Source: Fomes fomentarius (lineage: Eukaryota; Basidiomycota; Agaricomycetes; Polyporales; Polyporaceae). From it: 64,000 nucleotides of DNA. Numbering within the stretch: the first letter of the stretch is position 1; each line of letters begins with the position of its first letter. Shown in pieces: positions 23,141-35,959 of this stretch. The position numbers and the translations under genes were made by a program. The stretch is from contig JABYQN010000009.1 of assembly GCA_022606135.1 (NCBI GenBank), positions 1,699,001-1,763,000 on the forward strand, in the 5' to 3' direction. Below the pieces are notes generated by a model. That model was given only the letters and a program-made list of their open reading frames with translations. It made no database searches and was not told the origin of the DNA.

Positions 23141-26100
23141 TTATGAAGAGGGCTCAGAGGGAGCCGGCGCAGGATTGGGGACAGGCGGGAGGGGCTGCGA
23201 AAGCAGGGGAGGACGAGAAGGCTCCTGAAGTGAAATGGGAGACGCTTCTATGGTGGCCGGTGCTAGAGCGGTTGCCGGGATAGATGCATGAACCACTGAC
23301 GTAGACGTAGATGCAGCTGCAGTGGCCACAGGTGGAGGTGCTACAGACTCCGATGTGGATGGAGGGGTTGTGAGCGAGGCCGCTGTGGGTGCTGGTGGCG
23401 AGCGCGGAGGTGAAGGCTCCCGTCTCATCCTAGGCTCGATGAACTGCGATGGTGCGGTGGGCGGGGGCGAGGGCGAGGGCGGTCGGCCTGATGAAAGGAT
23501 CGCAGCTACAGGCACAATCTCGCGCTCTGCTGGCTCGCTGGCGGGTGCTGGTGCATGAGGCTGATTGTGAGAGGCAGGCTCAGGGACGGGCGCGGATGGT
23601 GGAGGTGATTGGGGCTTTGGAGGTGATTGGGGCTTTGGAGCCGATTCTAGCGTTGGTTCAGAAGTCGGTTCCCTAGGTGCATCCGGCGCAGAGGCAGGCA
23701 CAGGCAAAGGCTCCGACTCTGGTGCCAGTGCAGCTGCAGGTGTGGGGACAATGCGAGGGACCTGAGCCTCAGGAGTCGCCTCACCCATCGATACATCTGC
23801 AGAATCATGATCCGGTGCTGCTGCAGAGGCAGAGACTGATATGGCATCAACCTTCCCCTCAGGCTCCTTCTCTTCCTGTGCCCTGATGACCTCCACCGCC
23901 ATGGATACAGCAGCTGGCTCCTGGGCTGCCGGAGAGGAGACCTCAGGGGCAGCCTCATACGTCTCTTCGTCCGCTTGCGGCTGTGACCGCGCTGGCTTTG
24001 GAGTGAGTTCCGTACTCGCGCTCTGCGGTTCGTCCTCGAGCGTGTTGGCTGCGTACTGTTCAAGCCACTTTCTCCGTTTCTCGTTGCGCGACTCGACGGC
24101 CTTGCGGGCCTCGGCGCGTTCCGCTCGTGAGGATAGTCGGAACATGATATCCTCGGACTTCGAGACGAAGAAGAGCCGATATGTGCGCACGCAAACTTTG
24201 ATTTGCAGCCCACCGCGAGCGATGATATGTGGCATGGCGCCCGAGGGAGCGGGGATCTTGGTGCTGTAAGGAGAATGTGAGTTATGATAGTTCATGTTTT
24301 GCATTAACATCACTTACCGCAGAAGGAAGGGCCGCCTGATTGTCGACGATGTAGGCACACTAACAGTATAGTGATGCTATGATAGATGGTGAGCGATGCG
24401 CTAGATCAAATGAGTGTAGCACATACAGAAACGAAGGACTCAATGTACGCTTGCCAGCGCCCAGTCATTACCTCGGAGTCATTGTAGCTTGCATCGTCCT
24501 TGCCAATGAGCTGTATGGTCATTGTCTTGGGTTCTGGCAGCTAAAATTCACGTGAGAAACCGAAGACGGGGTGCAATATAAGGAACCTACCCAGTCGATG
24601 CGGAAGAGATTCTCGTCGGGGCCGAGAACACGTTCGGTATTGCGCCGACAGTTGATGAGGTCCTGAGTGGTCGGCGAAGTAATCTCGCGCTCACGCCGCA
24701 AAAGTTCATACAGATCCTGACTCTTCGGGTCGGAGAGGATGATTTGCACCTGACCAGGGTGGGTGAGACGAGCCGCCAAACGCCCCAGTACGGCTGAAGG
24801 AGCATACCTGTTTGATCAAAGCACCGATGACCTTATCCACCGTGAAAATCTTGAATCCATGCTGGAACCCAAAGTGAGCGAGGTCGTGATGGCCAGAGAT
24901 TAGGCCGACCAGCGACGTACCTTCAACCCGAACATGTATCGCATCATTTCCTCGAACACGTTCTGATCCAGTTCGCCGTCAAACAACTTCTCGCACGACT
25001 CTAACATAAGCTCGTAGAACTGTGATGCGTGTTCGGCCCTATCACCGAGCTTCGCAAGGTCTGCCTGGATGGACGACTTGATCGACGAAGGATTAGGCTC
25101 GAACGGGTCGTTGGGTCGGTCAGCGATCTCTTTCGCGAGGGTCTTGAACAGATGCAGTCTAAAGTAGAGCACCTGAATATGCAGGATATCAGATACCATG
25201 CCTGTAAAATAAAGCGAAACAAGCAACATCACCTCAAGCAACCGCAGGAGAACGTAGAACGCCGTGTTCGTAAAGAACGTGCCACGCCGTCCCCCGAAGC
25301 CGACTTGTCCAACCGGATGGCGGTGTTCTCTCCATCGACCTGCATAGGGTCAGACGGCGCAGGAGAAGCGAATCGTGAAGGTGTTGGTGATGCGGCCTCC
25401 TGCGCGCGCGTTCGCCTACTGGATTTAGCTTGTTCGCTCTTCAGCAGCCGCTTACGCAAGTCTCCAGCAGTGCTTCCGCCGCCCTTCTTGCCCTTCGACT
25501 TCGACGACGTGCTCCCATTGACACTCCCCATCTCCACCTCCTCGCTTGCACCTTCCACATCCAGATCGCTTTCGTGCGTCTCATGGTGTGGGACGAACGC
25601 AGCGTTGAAGGCAGGTGCGTCGAGCATGAAGAACAGCGGGACGAAGGAACGGAGGAATGTCTCGATCTTCCTCCTATCCGGAAGAGATATCTGGCCCTGC
25701 GTCCGGTCGAGGAACGACAGCGCAATCTTCAGCGTGTCTTGTAGCACAGTCGCATCCTCCACCACAAACTCGAGTTGATGACGCGGTTTCGTGCGCGCAA
25801 GAAGTGGATCGACAAGGGACGCCAGGGTGAAGCGCTGCTCATCGCGCGCAGTCTCGATCTGAGAAACGAACGCCTTCTGCGTGATCGCCTTCTTGTCCAT
25901 CGCCTTGAAGTTGACCGCCTGGTGGTCGAGTGACTTGTGGTAATTGCGTGCGTCAACCTCGCGCCAGACCTTGTCCCACTCGCGCTGCGCCCGCTTCCAC
26001 TCGTCGTGCTTCTGCTTTAGCCGGTGCAGCACGACAGGAATCGCTACCGCGGGCATCTCCTGCATCGCGACCCACACGTCGATCCCGAGCTCGCGTCCAT

Positions 26101-28427
26101 AGATCTTCTTGATGACCCGCTGGTGAATTGCCTTACCCACCCCACCGAGGTTCGGCTTCAGCTTAAAGTTCGCGCGGTCCTCTTGCGAGAACTGTGCAAT
26201 CTTATTGTTCAGTGGCTCCAGCATCTGGATCGTGCGGTTGATCGCCTCGACGTGGAAATCATACTCGTGCCGCTCCTCTTCACTCCGGTGCAGCGCCTCT
26301 TCATACTGGTTCTTCTTGTGCGCGATAAAGCCAGCGTCCTCACTCGCGAACGTCGGTTGCGATATCCACTCGTCATTCAGCACCGAGTTACACATCTCGT
26401 CGCGCCCTGAGCACTGAACGTTGACCTCGTGAGCGGGAAGTTTCCTGTAACTTCCGTATCGTGTATGGAGCTGGTTGCGGCTGGGTCGATCCAACACACC
26501 CATAGGCCGTGTCCAGGACTCCTCAAGGGCAGCCATCCGCTCCTTGTTCGCATCCCATCCGAGGATGTCCTTGAACTGCTCCATCAGCTCCCCATCCCCG
26601 AGGAACGACCTCGCCTCTCTCACGAGCCGCGTGGTGTTGATGATGTCTTGCGTGAACAAGTTGACGAGCTTCAAGAACTCGTTGTAGGTCTCGCGATTGT
26701 CAAGTGCGCGCTTGACGCGGTCGAAGAAGTGCACCTCGTCATTAGAGTGAATAGAACTAGAAGGCTGGACGGGGATGGGTATTGGAGGTGGGAGGGCGAC
26801 GGTCTGCTGGTGATGCGGGTAGAACGTCTGCGGAGGCGGCTGTGGAGGTCCGCGAAGGGGCGAAGGCGGGGCTGCTGCTGCTGCCACCGCTGCTGCCTGG
26901 CGTTGTGTCAATGCAGGAGAAGGAGCTTCGCTCGATGCGTGCAACTTCGCCTTCTGCTGTCGCAGTTAGATTGATATCGATCCAGGCGATCGTGTTCCTC
27001 ACCTTGTTCGAGCTCGTCTTCGGCGGTGGCTCCTTTTCCTTTTCGCGCTCAACAGGCTTCCTCTTCCTCTTCTGCGGCACAGCGGTCGACGACGACGAGT
27101 GTGACTCTGCTGTCTTCTTCGCCTTCGCCTCAGCTTTGCGCGCTTCCTCAATCTTTGCGATGCGCGCGAGCTCGTCCCGCTGCATCTGCTCGTCCTGAAG
27201 GAACTGTACGTATTCGCGCATGAGGTCAGGGGAGTCCTTCAGCAGGTTCATGACCCTGCGCGGTATGTCACCCTGTGGGTATTTAGCCGACAGACACGCA
27301 ACCGACCAAGACTCCATCCCGCTGATGTCCGACTTGCTGTACGTGGTACTCGACGCCTCTGAGAGGACAATGAGGAACTGCTTATAGGTATCCGGGTGGT
27401 TGGCATAACGCGTCCGGACCTTGTGCACGAAGTCGACAGCAGGTTTGAGGACCTCTTGAGGAACGGGTTTGTCCGGGTCGTGTCCACCTGGAAGTTCGGT
27501 CACCTTCTCGACAGGCGGAGGCAAAGGCACTTTGGTGTTCGCTGTAGTGTACTTGAACGCCGAGTTGGTCGCTTGTGTTGTCGTGCCCGCGGGAGTGGTC
27601 ACGGTGATGTAGTTCGGGTCAGGGTTGTCGGTGGTCTCTATGCGGTATCCAGCGGGGAGGAAGGTATTGAATCCCTGGATGAGGGCCGGGTGACCATGGA
27701 AGAGGTTCGAGACACGTTCAATGACACCTGGTGTGTCGATACTACATGCAGAGTATACGTTAGACATAGTGAAGAGGACATGGTTGGTCGAGAGCGGGAG
27801 GAGACAATCATGAGTGGCGTGTTGCGAGCTCGGGAGTGGAACATCCCAACGGTCAGGTTGAGTGCCAGCTCGACACAGTATGCGGTCGAAAGAGGTCATT
27901 AGGCTGCGGGGGCATCGCTTAGAGCTGACCCGCGATATCTTGGCCTCAAGATATGAGGCCAAGATATCGCGGCCATACTTCAACAGCTCTGGGGGATACC
28001 TGAGCGAGTTGACGCCGCATGGTTTGAGCCTGGGGCTGGCACTCGTTGGGCGGTGACAGATAAGATTGGCAACTTACAACTGACTCTTGAAATCCTTCAT
28101 TATATCCAAGAACTTGTTGTATACCTCTGGCTGCTCCGCGAACTGCGCCTTGACCGAATCGAGATAGCTGAGCGCATCGCTCACATTGAGCTGCCGTTCC
28201 GGACCTCCTGGGTGCTGTTCTGGAGAACCAATTGGTATAGGGTAAACGGTAGAAGGGCCTTCGCCTGGCTCCGAAAGGCGCGGGCTTTCTGGGACCTGAT
28301 TGACATTCAGAGGTTGGCTATTGGGCGGGTTTAGAGGAGATGGAGGCCTGCTGCGTGTAACAGGAGTGCCGCGAGGTATAGAGGCCATTCTGACGTCCGC
28401 TGCTGGGCCGCCTTCTAGAGGTTCCAT
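23141..28427 (-). CDS. SIN3: SIN3 transcriptional corepressor scaffold
   Basis: Exons 28427-28078, 27741-27003, 26956-25233, 25172-24921, 24861-24808, 24749-24591, 24540-24427, 24376-24318, 24263-23141, about 1524 residues. SIN3 is the scaffold of the Rpd3 histone deacetylase complexes. PAH1 (about residues 80-150: LNVSDALSYLDSVKAQF, then VIERVSNLFHGHPALIQGF) is split by intron 1. PAH2 (about 214-290) is divergent, with a loop reading SGMESWSVAC. PAH3 (about 440-510) reads VHFFDRVKRALDNRETYNEF. The HDAC-interacting region follows (YGSYRKLPAHEVNVQCSGRD, FASEDAGFIAHKKNQYEEAL). The Sin3 C-terminal domain runs from TFFTNTAFYVLLRLLE through KIFTVDKVIGALIKQ. Beyond EKRRKWLEQYA there is a Pro/Ala/Ser-rich tail of about 300 residues. 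In exon 3 the frame must change by one base between GENTAI and GQVGFGGRRGTFF (about 25300-25320), with no intron to explain it; the total becomes divisible by three if one base is added. An assembly deletion is the likely cause. Confidence 0.92.
27930..27972. repeat. Perfect 19-bp inverted repeat (hairpin) in SIN3 intron 1
   Basis: Arms CCGCGATATCTTGGCCTCA (27930-27948) and its exact reverse complement (27954-27972) are separated by the 5-nt loop AGATA. It lies inside the 336-nt first intron of SIN3, the longest intron of that gene. No coding or transposon feature is associated. Confidence 0.85.
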
Positions 28428-29925
28428 CGCGGACTAGTCGTATGTGGGCAACCGTACTTGTCTCCCTTCACGTTGTCTGTCGCACCAGGTCTGATCAAGA
28501 GATGTCTCCGCACGATCCGAGCGAAGTCTAGGAGGATGTGAGAATGGTAGAGTCTGAGCGTCGGACCGCGGTGGCGCGGCCCAGGGTGGCTCAGGCTGGT
28601 CACACTTGCGCCGTCACACCGCGAGCGCCTATCAAGCTGTGACAGCTGTTGCTCACACCATCACGGTCGCTTTCTCTCAGGCTTGCTCATCGAATCACCC
28701 ATACTCGTGCTACATCTCCATCGAAAGCAGAAGACGCTGGAACAGTTAATGAGCCTACTGGTACATCGTGTCTGAAGCTTTTAGGATTTGCTGCTATGCA
28801 TATATCTTGCATTAACATCGGCTCAACTTGAAGTTTCACGCTCCCTGAAGTCCAAGTCCATATGCTGGAGGGTCAGTCAAGATCGCGGACTCCCACAACT
28901 TCAAGGTCAGGAAAGTTGGTGGTGGCTACGTTGAACGTGAATGTATCTCCCGTAATGGCGCTGCAATTCCCATATCCTTCGTCGACTCGGGTCCCTAGTA
29001 CGTTCGTTCCATGCAGCGCGAGAGTCACCACAGCGGGTCTGACATCCAGGGAATCCAGTAGGGGACCAGAAAACATGAGGCTAGTTGATCGCCAGCTGGC
29101 GAGCTATAGAAGCGGGCGGTTGTGTAGTTCGCTGTTCAGCACTCCTGGCACCGGTCAGCCCCTCTCAGTTCAGCCCAATCCACTCGGTGAATGTTTCTTG
29201 GACACGGTATATGAACGTGTTCTCAACCCAAACGACTCCAGAGTTGCTACACTCAATTTGCTCTTCAGACCACTGATATGATGATATTTGAATGCCGTCA
29301 TTATGGGCGTCCGCATTGCCCTGGCTAACAATGGTACACTCGTCGAGCTCAATGGCCGGCTACTCAACCTAATCATCCGGCGGCGGCATTAGCCTCCTCG
29401 CCCATTCCAGTAGACCCTCACCAAGCGGTCGTAATCGCCAGCCGAGGTAAGCAGAGAAACAGACGTCACCCGTCCTACGTCCGTCCTTGCGATCCAGACC
29501 GGTCGCCCTAGCCACAGGCCCGTCCGCTTCTGTACACCCCGCCGCTGTCCATAGTCGCGTTCCAGACCGGATGGGCCACGGATGACCCATCCGTGCATCC
29601 CGCAGGCGTAACAGGAATTAATTTGAAGAAGGAAGAGAGCGGGTGTGCGTGGATGCGAGCGGCGACAACGCGCGAAGTCCAGAGAAGAAAAGGACTCCGA
29701 CACACGATCTGATCTCGACGGTAGGTTCAGGCCAAGCCTGGAGTGCCATTCTTGATCTCGTTTGGGACTCGGACGGCCAGACTTTGCCACGTCCCCCCTT
29801 CCTCATTGGGGTCACCTCCATTACATATAAACCCCAGTCGATTTCGAGGACTTAAACTATCTCACCCACTCCAGTTCATCTATTCACACACTCGCAATCT
29901 CGAGCTCTCATCGATCACGTCAGTC
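28428..29925. other. Intergenic, divergent promoters of SIN3 and the phosphatase gene
   Basis: About 1.5 kb. The right part becomes C/T-rich and holds a TATAAA (29826-29831) for the phosphatase gene. No other gene recognised. Confidence 0.5.
29826..29831 (+). promoter_or_regulatory. Putative TATA box of the dual-specificity phosphatase gene
   Basis: TATAAA, 95 bp upstream of the ATG at 29926, followed by a pyrimidine-rich leader. Confidence 0.45.
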
Positions 29926-30598
29926 ATGATTAGCTTCACCAACGTTCCGTCCGAGGTCATGGAGGCCATGTGCATCCCCATGCACTTGATTCTTTCGGCC
30001 TCGCCTCAGCAGCACACAGGCGCCCTCTACCTCGGTTCCTTCGCTGCCATCCTCGATCCTCAACTCCTCACTTCCCATGATATCCAGGCCGTCGTTCAGG
30101 TGCTCGAGTCTCCCTGGCTGCCCTCCGTTGAGGCCCACGCCGCCCAGGGCAACAAGCTCGAGTGCTGCCGCCTTGACATCTCCGACAGCACTAACACCGA
30201 CCTCCGCCCTCACCTCGAGTCCACCGTGCGCTGGATAGACGACAAGCTCAGACGAGGCATCAACGTTCTCGTTCATTGCCAGCAGGTCCGCTTCTTCTCT
30301 CACTTCTCCCTCCGCATCCCGTGGCTCACCCAAACGCGTCCAGGGCATCTCGCGCTCTGCCTCCGTCGTCATCGCGTACCTCATCTACACCCACAACATG
30401 AGCTACGACTTTGCCTTTGACTTCGTCAAGCGCAAGCGCGCCTGCATCAAGCCCAACTCAGGCTTCGTACGCTGCCTCCAGGACTGGGAGAAGCAGAGGC
30501 CGCTCGCGCCCCAGCGCCCCAAACTCCGTCGCGCTTCCGCCACTATCGTATGGCCCATTGCAAGGATCACATCCCTTGTGGAGTCGGGGAAGGCGTAA
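29926..30598 (+). CDS. Dual-specificity protein phosphatase
   Basis: Exons 29926-30285 and 30344-30598, 204 residues. These enzymes remove phosphate from Tyr and Ser/Thr through a phospho-cysteine intermediate. The signature HCQQGISRS is rebuilt across the intron, giving nucleophile C118 and phosphate-binding R124, in the family pattern HCxxGxxRS. The likely general acid is an Asp of LDISDSTNTD about 25-30 residues earlier. Upstream LYLGSFAAIL is the usual first strand. Downstream VVIAYLIYTHNMSYDFAFDFVKRKRACIKPNSGF is the usual helix pair. The protein is barely more than the catalytic domain, with no targeting signal, so its substrate is unknown. Confidence 0.88.
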
Positions 30599-31439
30599 CA
30601 ATTAGTGTACAGAATCTCCAAGCTGTACGCAGCGCGATGAGCCCAATAAGCCTGCTACAGAAGACTTTGAACGCCTTTTATTAAGAGCGGCTTCCTAATG
30701 TGTACAGAGTGATAGTAGTGTCCTCTCTACTTGATATATAACTTACTATCATAACTGTGGGCCTGGGTCCCTCAAGGACGTTACGTCTTCCAGTTATGGA
30801 TGTCATGGACCGCAGTCTCATACTAAGTCCGTCAACCTGGATGTAGCGGTGGAAGGGGTTTGTGTTCAAAAACCTACCACAAATACTGTCTATCTTCGTC
30901 ATAGCGCCCACCGCATAGGACAGGTACGATCATGGTCCTTGTGGATGGCTCTAGCTCTGCAGACTGGCAGGCGCGGCGGTGAGTATCACTCCCGTCTCGA
31001 CCGTAACGTGTCTGACTTGCAGCATTTGCATTGGGTGGACCATGGCTTCACGTAGCCAACCGTTCTCAGACTAGCTTCACTTGATTTTGAGGTTCAACGA
31101 GTTCCTGCCTCTAGGGCATTGGATTAGCCCGTACGGTTGCGGCCCTCAACTAACTATACGAATCACAAAATGCACACATTCAGTTCATGCCATACATATC
31201 AATCACGCACGTCACACAAGAACGTGAATGAAACAAGGTCAAATATCCGATACAATTGAAGTGTCCGGAATGCATGGTACACAAAGGTGGACGGTACAGG
31301 CCTAGGTAGTCTACATAGAGTATGAATCCGAGGTCGAAATAGTATATCGCGGTATTGGTCATGAAAGGTCGTAAACAAGACACTAGCGGAACAGGAATGA
31401 ACGGGAAGCTAGCAATATGACGGATGTAAGAGACCATGT
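30599..31439. other. Convergent intergenic region
   Basis: About 840 bp between the stop codons of the phosphatase (+) and the HAM1-like gene (-). Nothing recognised. Confidence 0.55.
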
Positions 31440-34400
31440 TCAGACGATAGTGAACCTACATGAAAGACGTCAGTACAGCATTGCAATAGAGCAACAAAGA
31501 CGACGTACGCATCACTGCGCCAGTCCTTGCCGCTGAGAGCGGCATCTTCCCGCTCCTGGGCGCGGTTGACCCAGCCGGCGGGGTGTCCCTGCTGAGGGAG
31601 CAAAGCCGAGTCGCGACGAGAGACAATTTTGAAATGCGAACCCTTCTCATCAGGCTTTGACTTGGCGGAGGCAGCCTCTTCCTTGTTGCGCTGGAACAAC
31701 TGTGACAAAGAAAGTATTCAATGTGAACCACGGCTGCTTCCGCTTTCGACACTAAGCTCACCTCCTGCAGCACCTGGGTACGCGACTTGTCCTCGGAAGC
31801 CTTCGCTTCAGCCATACGATCACGCACGCCAACAAGCTGTCCGTCGACGTATTCGAGACCAGTGGTGACCGCATCCGCGATAGCCTTCTGGAGCTGCTTC
31901 TTCACGAGACCAGTCGCCAATGGGCGCAGAGTTTTGTACAGTATGTCGTGGTTCGAGTCGCGGATGGAGAACTTGAGGGTGCCGACCTTGACGTGCACAT
32001 TCTTGACCTTGAACACACTCGATCGGTCCTTGTCCGCCGAGACAACATGCGCAGTGACGGTGAGACCCTCTCCACCGAGGAGAACGTCGGCCAACCCGGA
32101 GTCGGACAGCCTGGGGAAGCCACTCTTCTTCTTGAAGTAGAAGGCAACGTCACGCATGTCCGCCTGGATCTGGCCCAGCGTGAGAATGAATTCGTGGTGG
32201 TTCTCGTCCCTGTGATCCATGTTCAGTTTACTTTCAATTTCAGATGGAAGAAAGATCATACTTGATGGCATCATAAGGACTGAACTTGACGAAGTTGTGG
32301 GCTTCCATGCTGACGACATTGGGGAAGAGGTTACGACCGGACAATGCCAAGTTTTCGATCACAAGGTCGAGAGCTTCGTCGGTGTACTCAATCCGCGGAA
32401 TTGGAACGTAGCCAACCTAGATCAACGGGTTCATACTGTTGCGAATATAGGGATGCGTGCACATGCTTACCTGGTCGATGATACTGGGCAAGATAACCTT
32501 GCGGATGTCCATCCAGAGATCGGGTTTGAACTTAAGACTACCCTCGCTATCGAACAGGAGGTCCTTGGTAAGGCGGGCCCAGTCCTCTCCGAACCTAGTT
32601 GAATGAGTAAATTGGTCAATCAGGCGACAATATACACTTACCGTTTATTGAGCGGATCTTCGCCGAGCGCGCGGAACCAGTCGCCAGCCGCGTTGAAGAG
32701 ATTGTCGAAGTGACCTCTGTACTTCCCATCGTAAAACTGGCGACCGTTCTCACGCAACGCGTTTGCCTCGTCGTTACAATGTGGTTCCAGAACGAAACCG
32801 GGGTCGAGCAAAACCTATGTATGCGGTGAATAAACCATGCTGCAAGATGTGTTCACGACTACATACTTTGCGCGTGTAGGAGTCCACCGAGCGGAACCAG
32901 TTTCTGAGTTCTTCGTCGTTTTGAGCATCGGCGTGTAATGCGCGCATAGCGTCACCGATGATACTGAGGCTCTTGCCATTTGCGAAGCGCTCAAGCAGAG
33001 TGCGAAGCTCAGAAGTGGCCTGCTGCAAACCCCCGTCCGACTTGAGCCGCTGACCAGAGTCCTTGCCTTTTTGCTGGGTCAGATTTTGTGATCGGACATG
33101 TCAAATGAAAGCGCGTACCGTGGTTGGCGATAGTCTTGCCGTGAGAGGCATACTCCTCGAGGAAGTTCAGGAGCCACTGAATAGACTCCTGGTAGTCCTT
33201 GTGCCTCTGGCACTCCACAATGGCCTATGAGTTAGGTCGCACTTAAGTATTTGAAAGCTATATATATGATGTAGGACGGTGTACCTTCTTGCCGCGATAG
33301 ATGAATTGGTCACGGCGCTCCTCGGGGAAGTACTCTTCCGTCAAGACACGCCTCGCATGGTCGTAGTGGTCGTTTGCACGGTCTTTGTGTCCTTGAGGTA
33401 TCCTGTCCGTGAGGTTGTCCTACGATTCGTTTATATAGCTGCAAAGGAAATTCAATTACAAGTGGACACGTACCCGGACACCCCTGAGCTTGTCCATCAG
33501 ACCAGACTTTTTGGCTTCGGCATCTTCAGGGTCCTCGGGCACGGCGTCGCTGATCTCGTTCTGCTGACGTTGGATATCAACCTTGCGTATGAACATTATA
33601 CGGCATACCTTTGCACGCTCGCTAGTCGCGTCCTTCCGAAGTTGAGCTTCATTGATGGCCGAAGCACCATTCTTGACCTCGCCATTCCCCTTCGTGACAT
33701 TTGCACCGTTACCCAACTCCTCGCGAGGGTGCTGAGCGACGGAGGTTTCAGTCCCAGGGATGCGGGCCTCTGGCACCTGCATTGGTCTCAGTAATGATAA
33801 CCACGACAAGGTAGCGCATACACTCACCGGAGTCTCATCGGATCCGACAAGACGACCACGCTCCGAGACAAATTGATCCGGTGGTGCAGAATCGTCGATG
33901 CGACGGAGACTGTCCTCGTCTGGACGTGCCTTGTCGGCAACTTTGCTGGCGGTGCGGGCAAGGATGTCGCGACCGATCACAGAGAAGTCGCTGAGTAACT
34001 TGCGAACTTCTGCGTTGGTGAGCACGAGGGAGAGGAGAGTACGGAGGTGCTGGACGGCTTGCTGGCCGTCGCTCTTCCTCTTCTCTTTGTCGGCGGGGAT
34101 GACTTCATTAGGATCCTTCTTCGCCTGGTCAACGCTGATGTCACGAGTGTGCCAGATGAAGTTTTGAAAGAGCTCGTCAGCGTTCTTCTGTTGGACCATG
34201 AGGCGAGCGGTCTCAATTATGTCACGCGTGTCTTGAATGAGACGCTTTCCATCGTAAGAGAGTTCTCGGGTATCGACGGGGGAGTGTCGGAGGACGTAGG
34301 TGAGGAACCGGTCGCATTGCTCGTTGCTGGGTATGCGCGACTCGCTGAAGGCCTTTATGACGCCGTAGAAGCGAAGCTTGCGGTCAACGTCCGCAGCCTG

Positions 34401-34535
34401 AGCCTTCTTGTCAACAGGGTCGACGACGGACATCTGGAAGGTCAATAGTCAACACGTGCCGAAAGATGGGATAACGAAGACACTTGCCGCTGCAGGTTTG
34501 TCGCCGATGTCCTTCTGCGTTTGTGGGAGAGACAT
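31440..34535 (-). CDS. HAM1-like protein (HAM1_N/HAM1_C, formerly DUF5923/DUF4449)
   Basis: Thirteen exons: 34535-34488, 34433-33828, 33776-33609, 33581-33474, 33419-33285, 33224-33119, 33066-32867, 32814-32642, 32594-32471, 32416-32262, 32209-31762, 31699-31509, 31455-31440, giving 825 residues in one frame. I recognise the family from VDPVDKKAQAADVDRKLRFYGVI, the helical repeats RDIIETARLMVQQKNADELFQNF, and the C-terminal half QADMRDVAFYFKKKSGFP and KNVHVKVGTLKFSIRDSNHD. The C-terminal half recalls tubular lipid-binding (BPI/SMP-like) folds, but I cannot prove that here. No signal peptide or membrane segment is seen. The family is widespread in filamentous fungi; its cellular role is not established to my knowledge. 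Intron 1 has a GC donor (GCAAGT), and the last exon is only 16 nt (FTIV and stop). A TATAAG on the minus strand lies about 130 bp upstream. Confidence 0.82.
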
Positions 34536-35959
34536 TATGGATGATTAGTCGCGAATGTAGTGAATGGGATGGATCGTTGCGGTAGGTGGGTCGTGACAGT
34601 GGAGTGGGGAGAGTTCGGGAGTTGGATATGTGATTTGGGCAAGGGCTGCCGTCGTCTCAGCCTTATATGCGGCGGGCCCGATGACGAAGAAGACGTCATC
34701 TCTCAGAAACATCCTATTCGGGACGGGAAACACGACCTACCTTGAGTGATGGGAGCATGATGTCAGCGGAGGTCATTCGACCATTCAAAGTTGAGAGCTT
34801 TGCCATCAGTAATTCCTTCTGTGCCTCTGACCAAACTCGCGTACAAAGCAATGACGACTTGCTGCATTTCATAAAATTATGTATGTTGTAGATGTGTCTG
34901 TAACGTTTCGTGACCAAAGGCGGTATGAGGGGTATTTTGGGTGCTCACAAAGGAGTGGGACCTAAACTGCGGTTGTCCCAAACTTAAACGAGGTGTTCAC
35001 ACGATTTTCGGGCGTCGATGATTTTCGTGAGTCCATGCATACAGAGGCCGACAAATTTTGAGGCCAGAGCCCTGCAGGAATTAGGCATGACACCACTCTG
35101 GCGGTAAATGAGGCCGGGACTAGTTCCGTCAAGCTGTCAAGGTCCCCCCACTGCGCTGCAGATGGATCCATCATCAGTGGACTCCTGCAACACCTATCCA
35201 TTTCAGTAGCGTCTTCGGTGAAGGGAACACGTTGGAGCATGGAGTGACGAGTCGCTCCTGGAGTCATCCCAATGCGTCGGGCCACGTGTTTGCGAGCATG
35301 TGACCGTGATGTGACACACCGCGTTTGCCGCCCAACGCGCCACTAGCACTGGCTGCCATGGAACGTTCTACAACTTGAACACCGATGATATGTACCAAGT
35401 TGTCGGAGTGCAGATTTCATTCAACGAGCAGCATTTTCACGGGTGGTACACTGGTACATAACTTCAACTGGGTGCCACCATGCCTCCATTTGACTAGCTG
35501 CTAGGATAGTATGGAACATGAACGGAGGACCAATCCGAGTACTATAGTGACCAATGCATGAGTGACATTGAGTCTGGGCAATCCACCTTCCAATCACACC
35601 TCCTCTCCACAACTCTTTAATTTCTTTCGTGGCATCATGATTTATGCACCGCCGAGGCAAGAGATATCTTATTAGACACATCAGTACTTAGTTCGCCTCA
35701 CTAGCAAAGGAGCGTATGCGTGAGCCTGACACCAACAGCGGACGATGGGAGGCAACTCAAGCCCGGGACTGATGATTTCAAAATCACTAAGGAGAATCCG
35801 CATTCAAGCCAAGTCAAACTTGATGAGCACATAATAGTTAGTTACGGACCACCGCAGAAGGTAAGGTGCACCGGGCTTATTGACTCTTTTCGCCACTACC
35901 GTAGATTCGCCCTCGTAAGGCGGAAAGATGTTACATGAGATGCGTTCTCTAACATGAGT
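34536..35959. other. Intergenic, 1.4 kb, no gene recognised
   Basis: Promoter side of the HAM1-like gene on the left, 3' flank of HIS5 on the right. Small open frames only. Confidence 0.5.
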
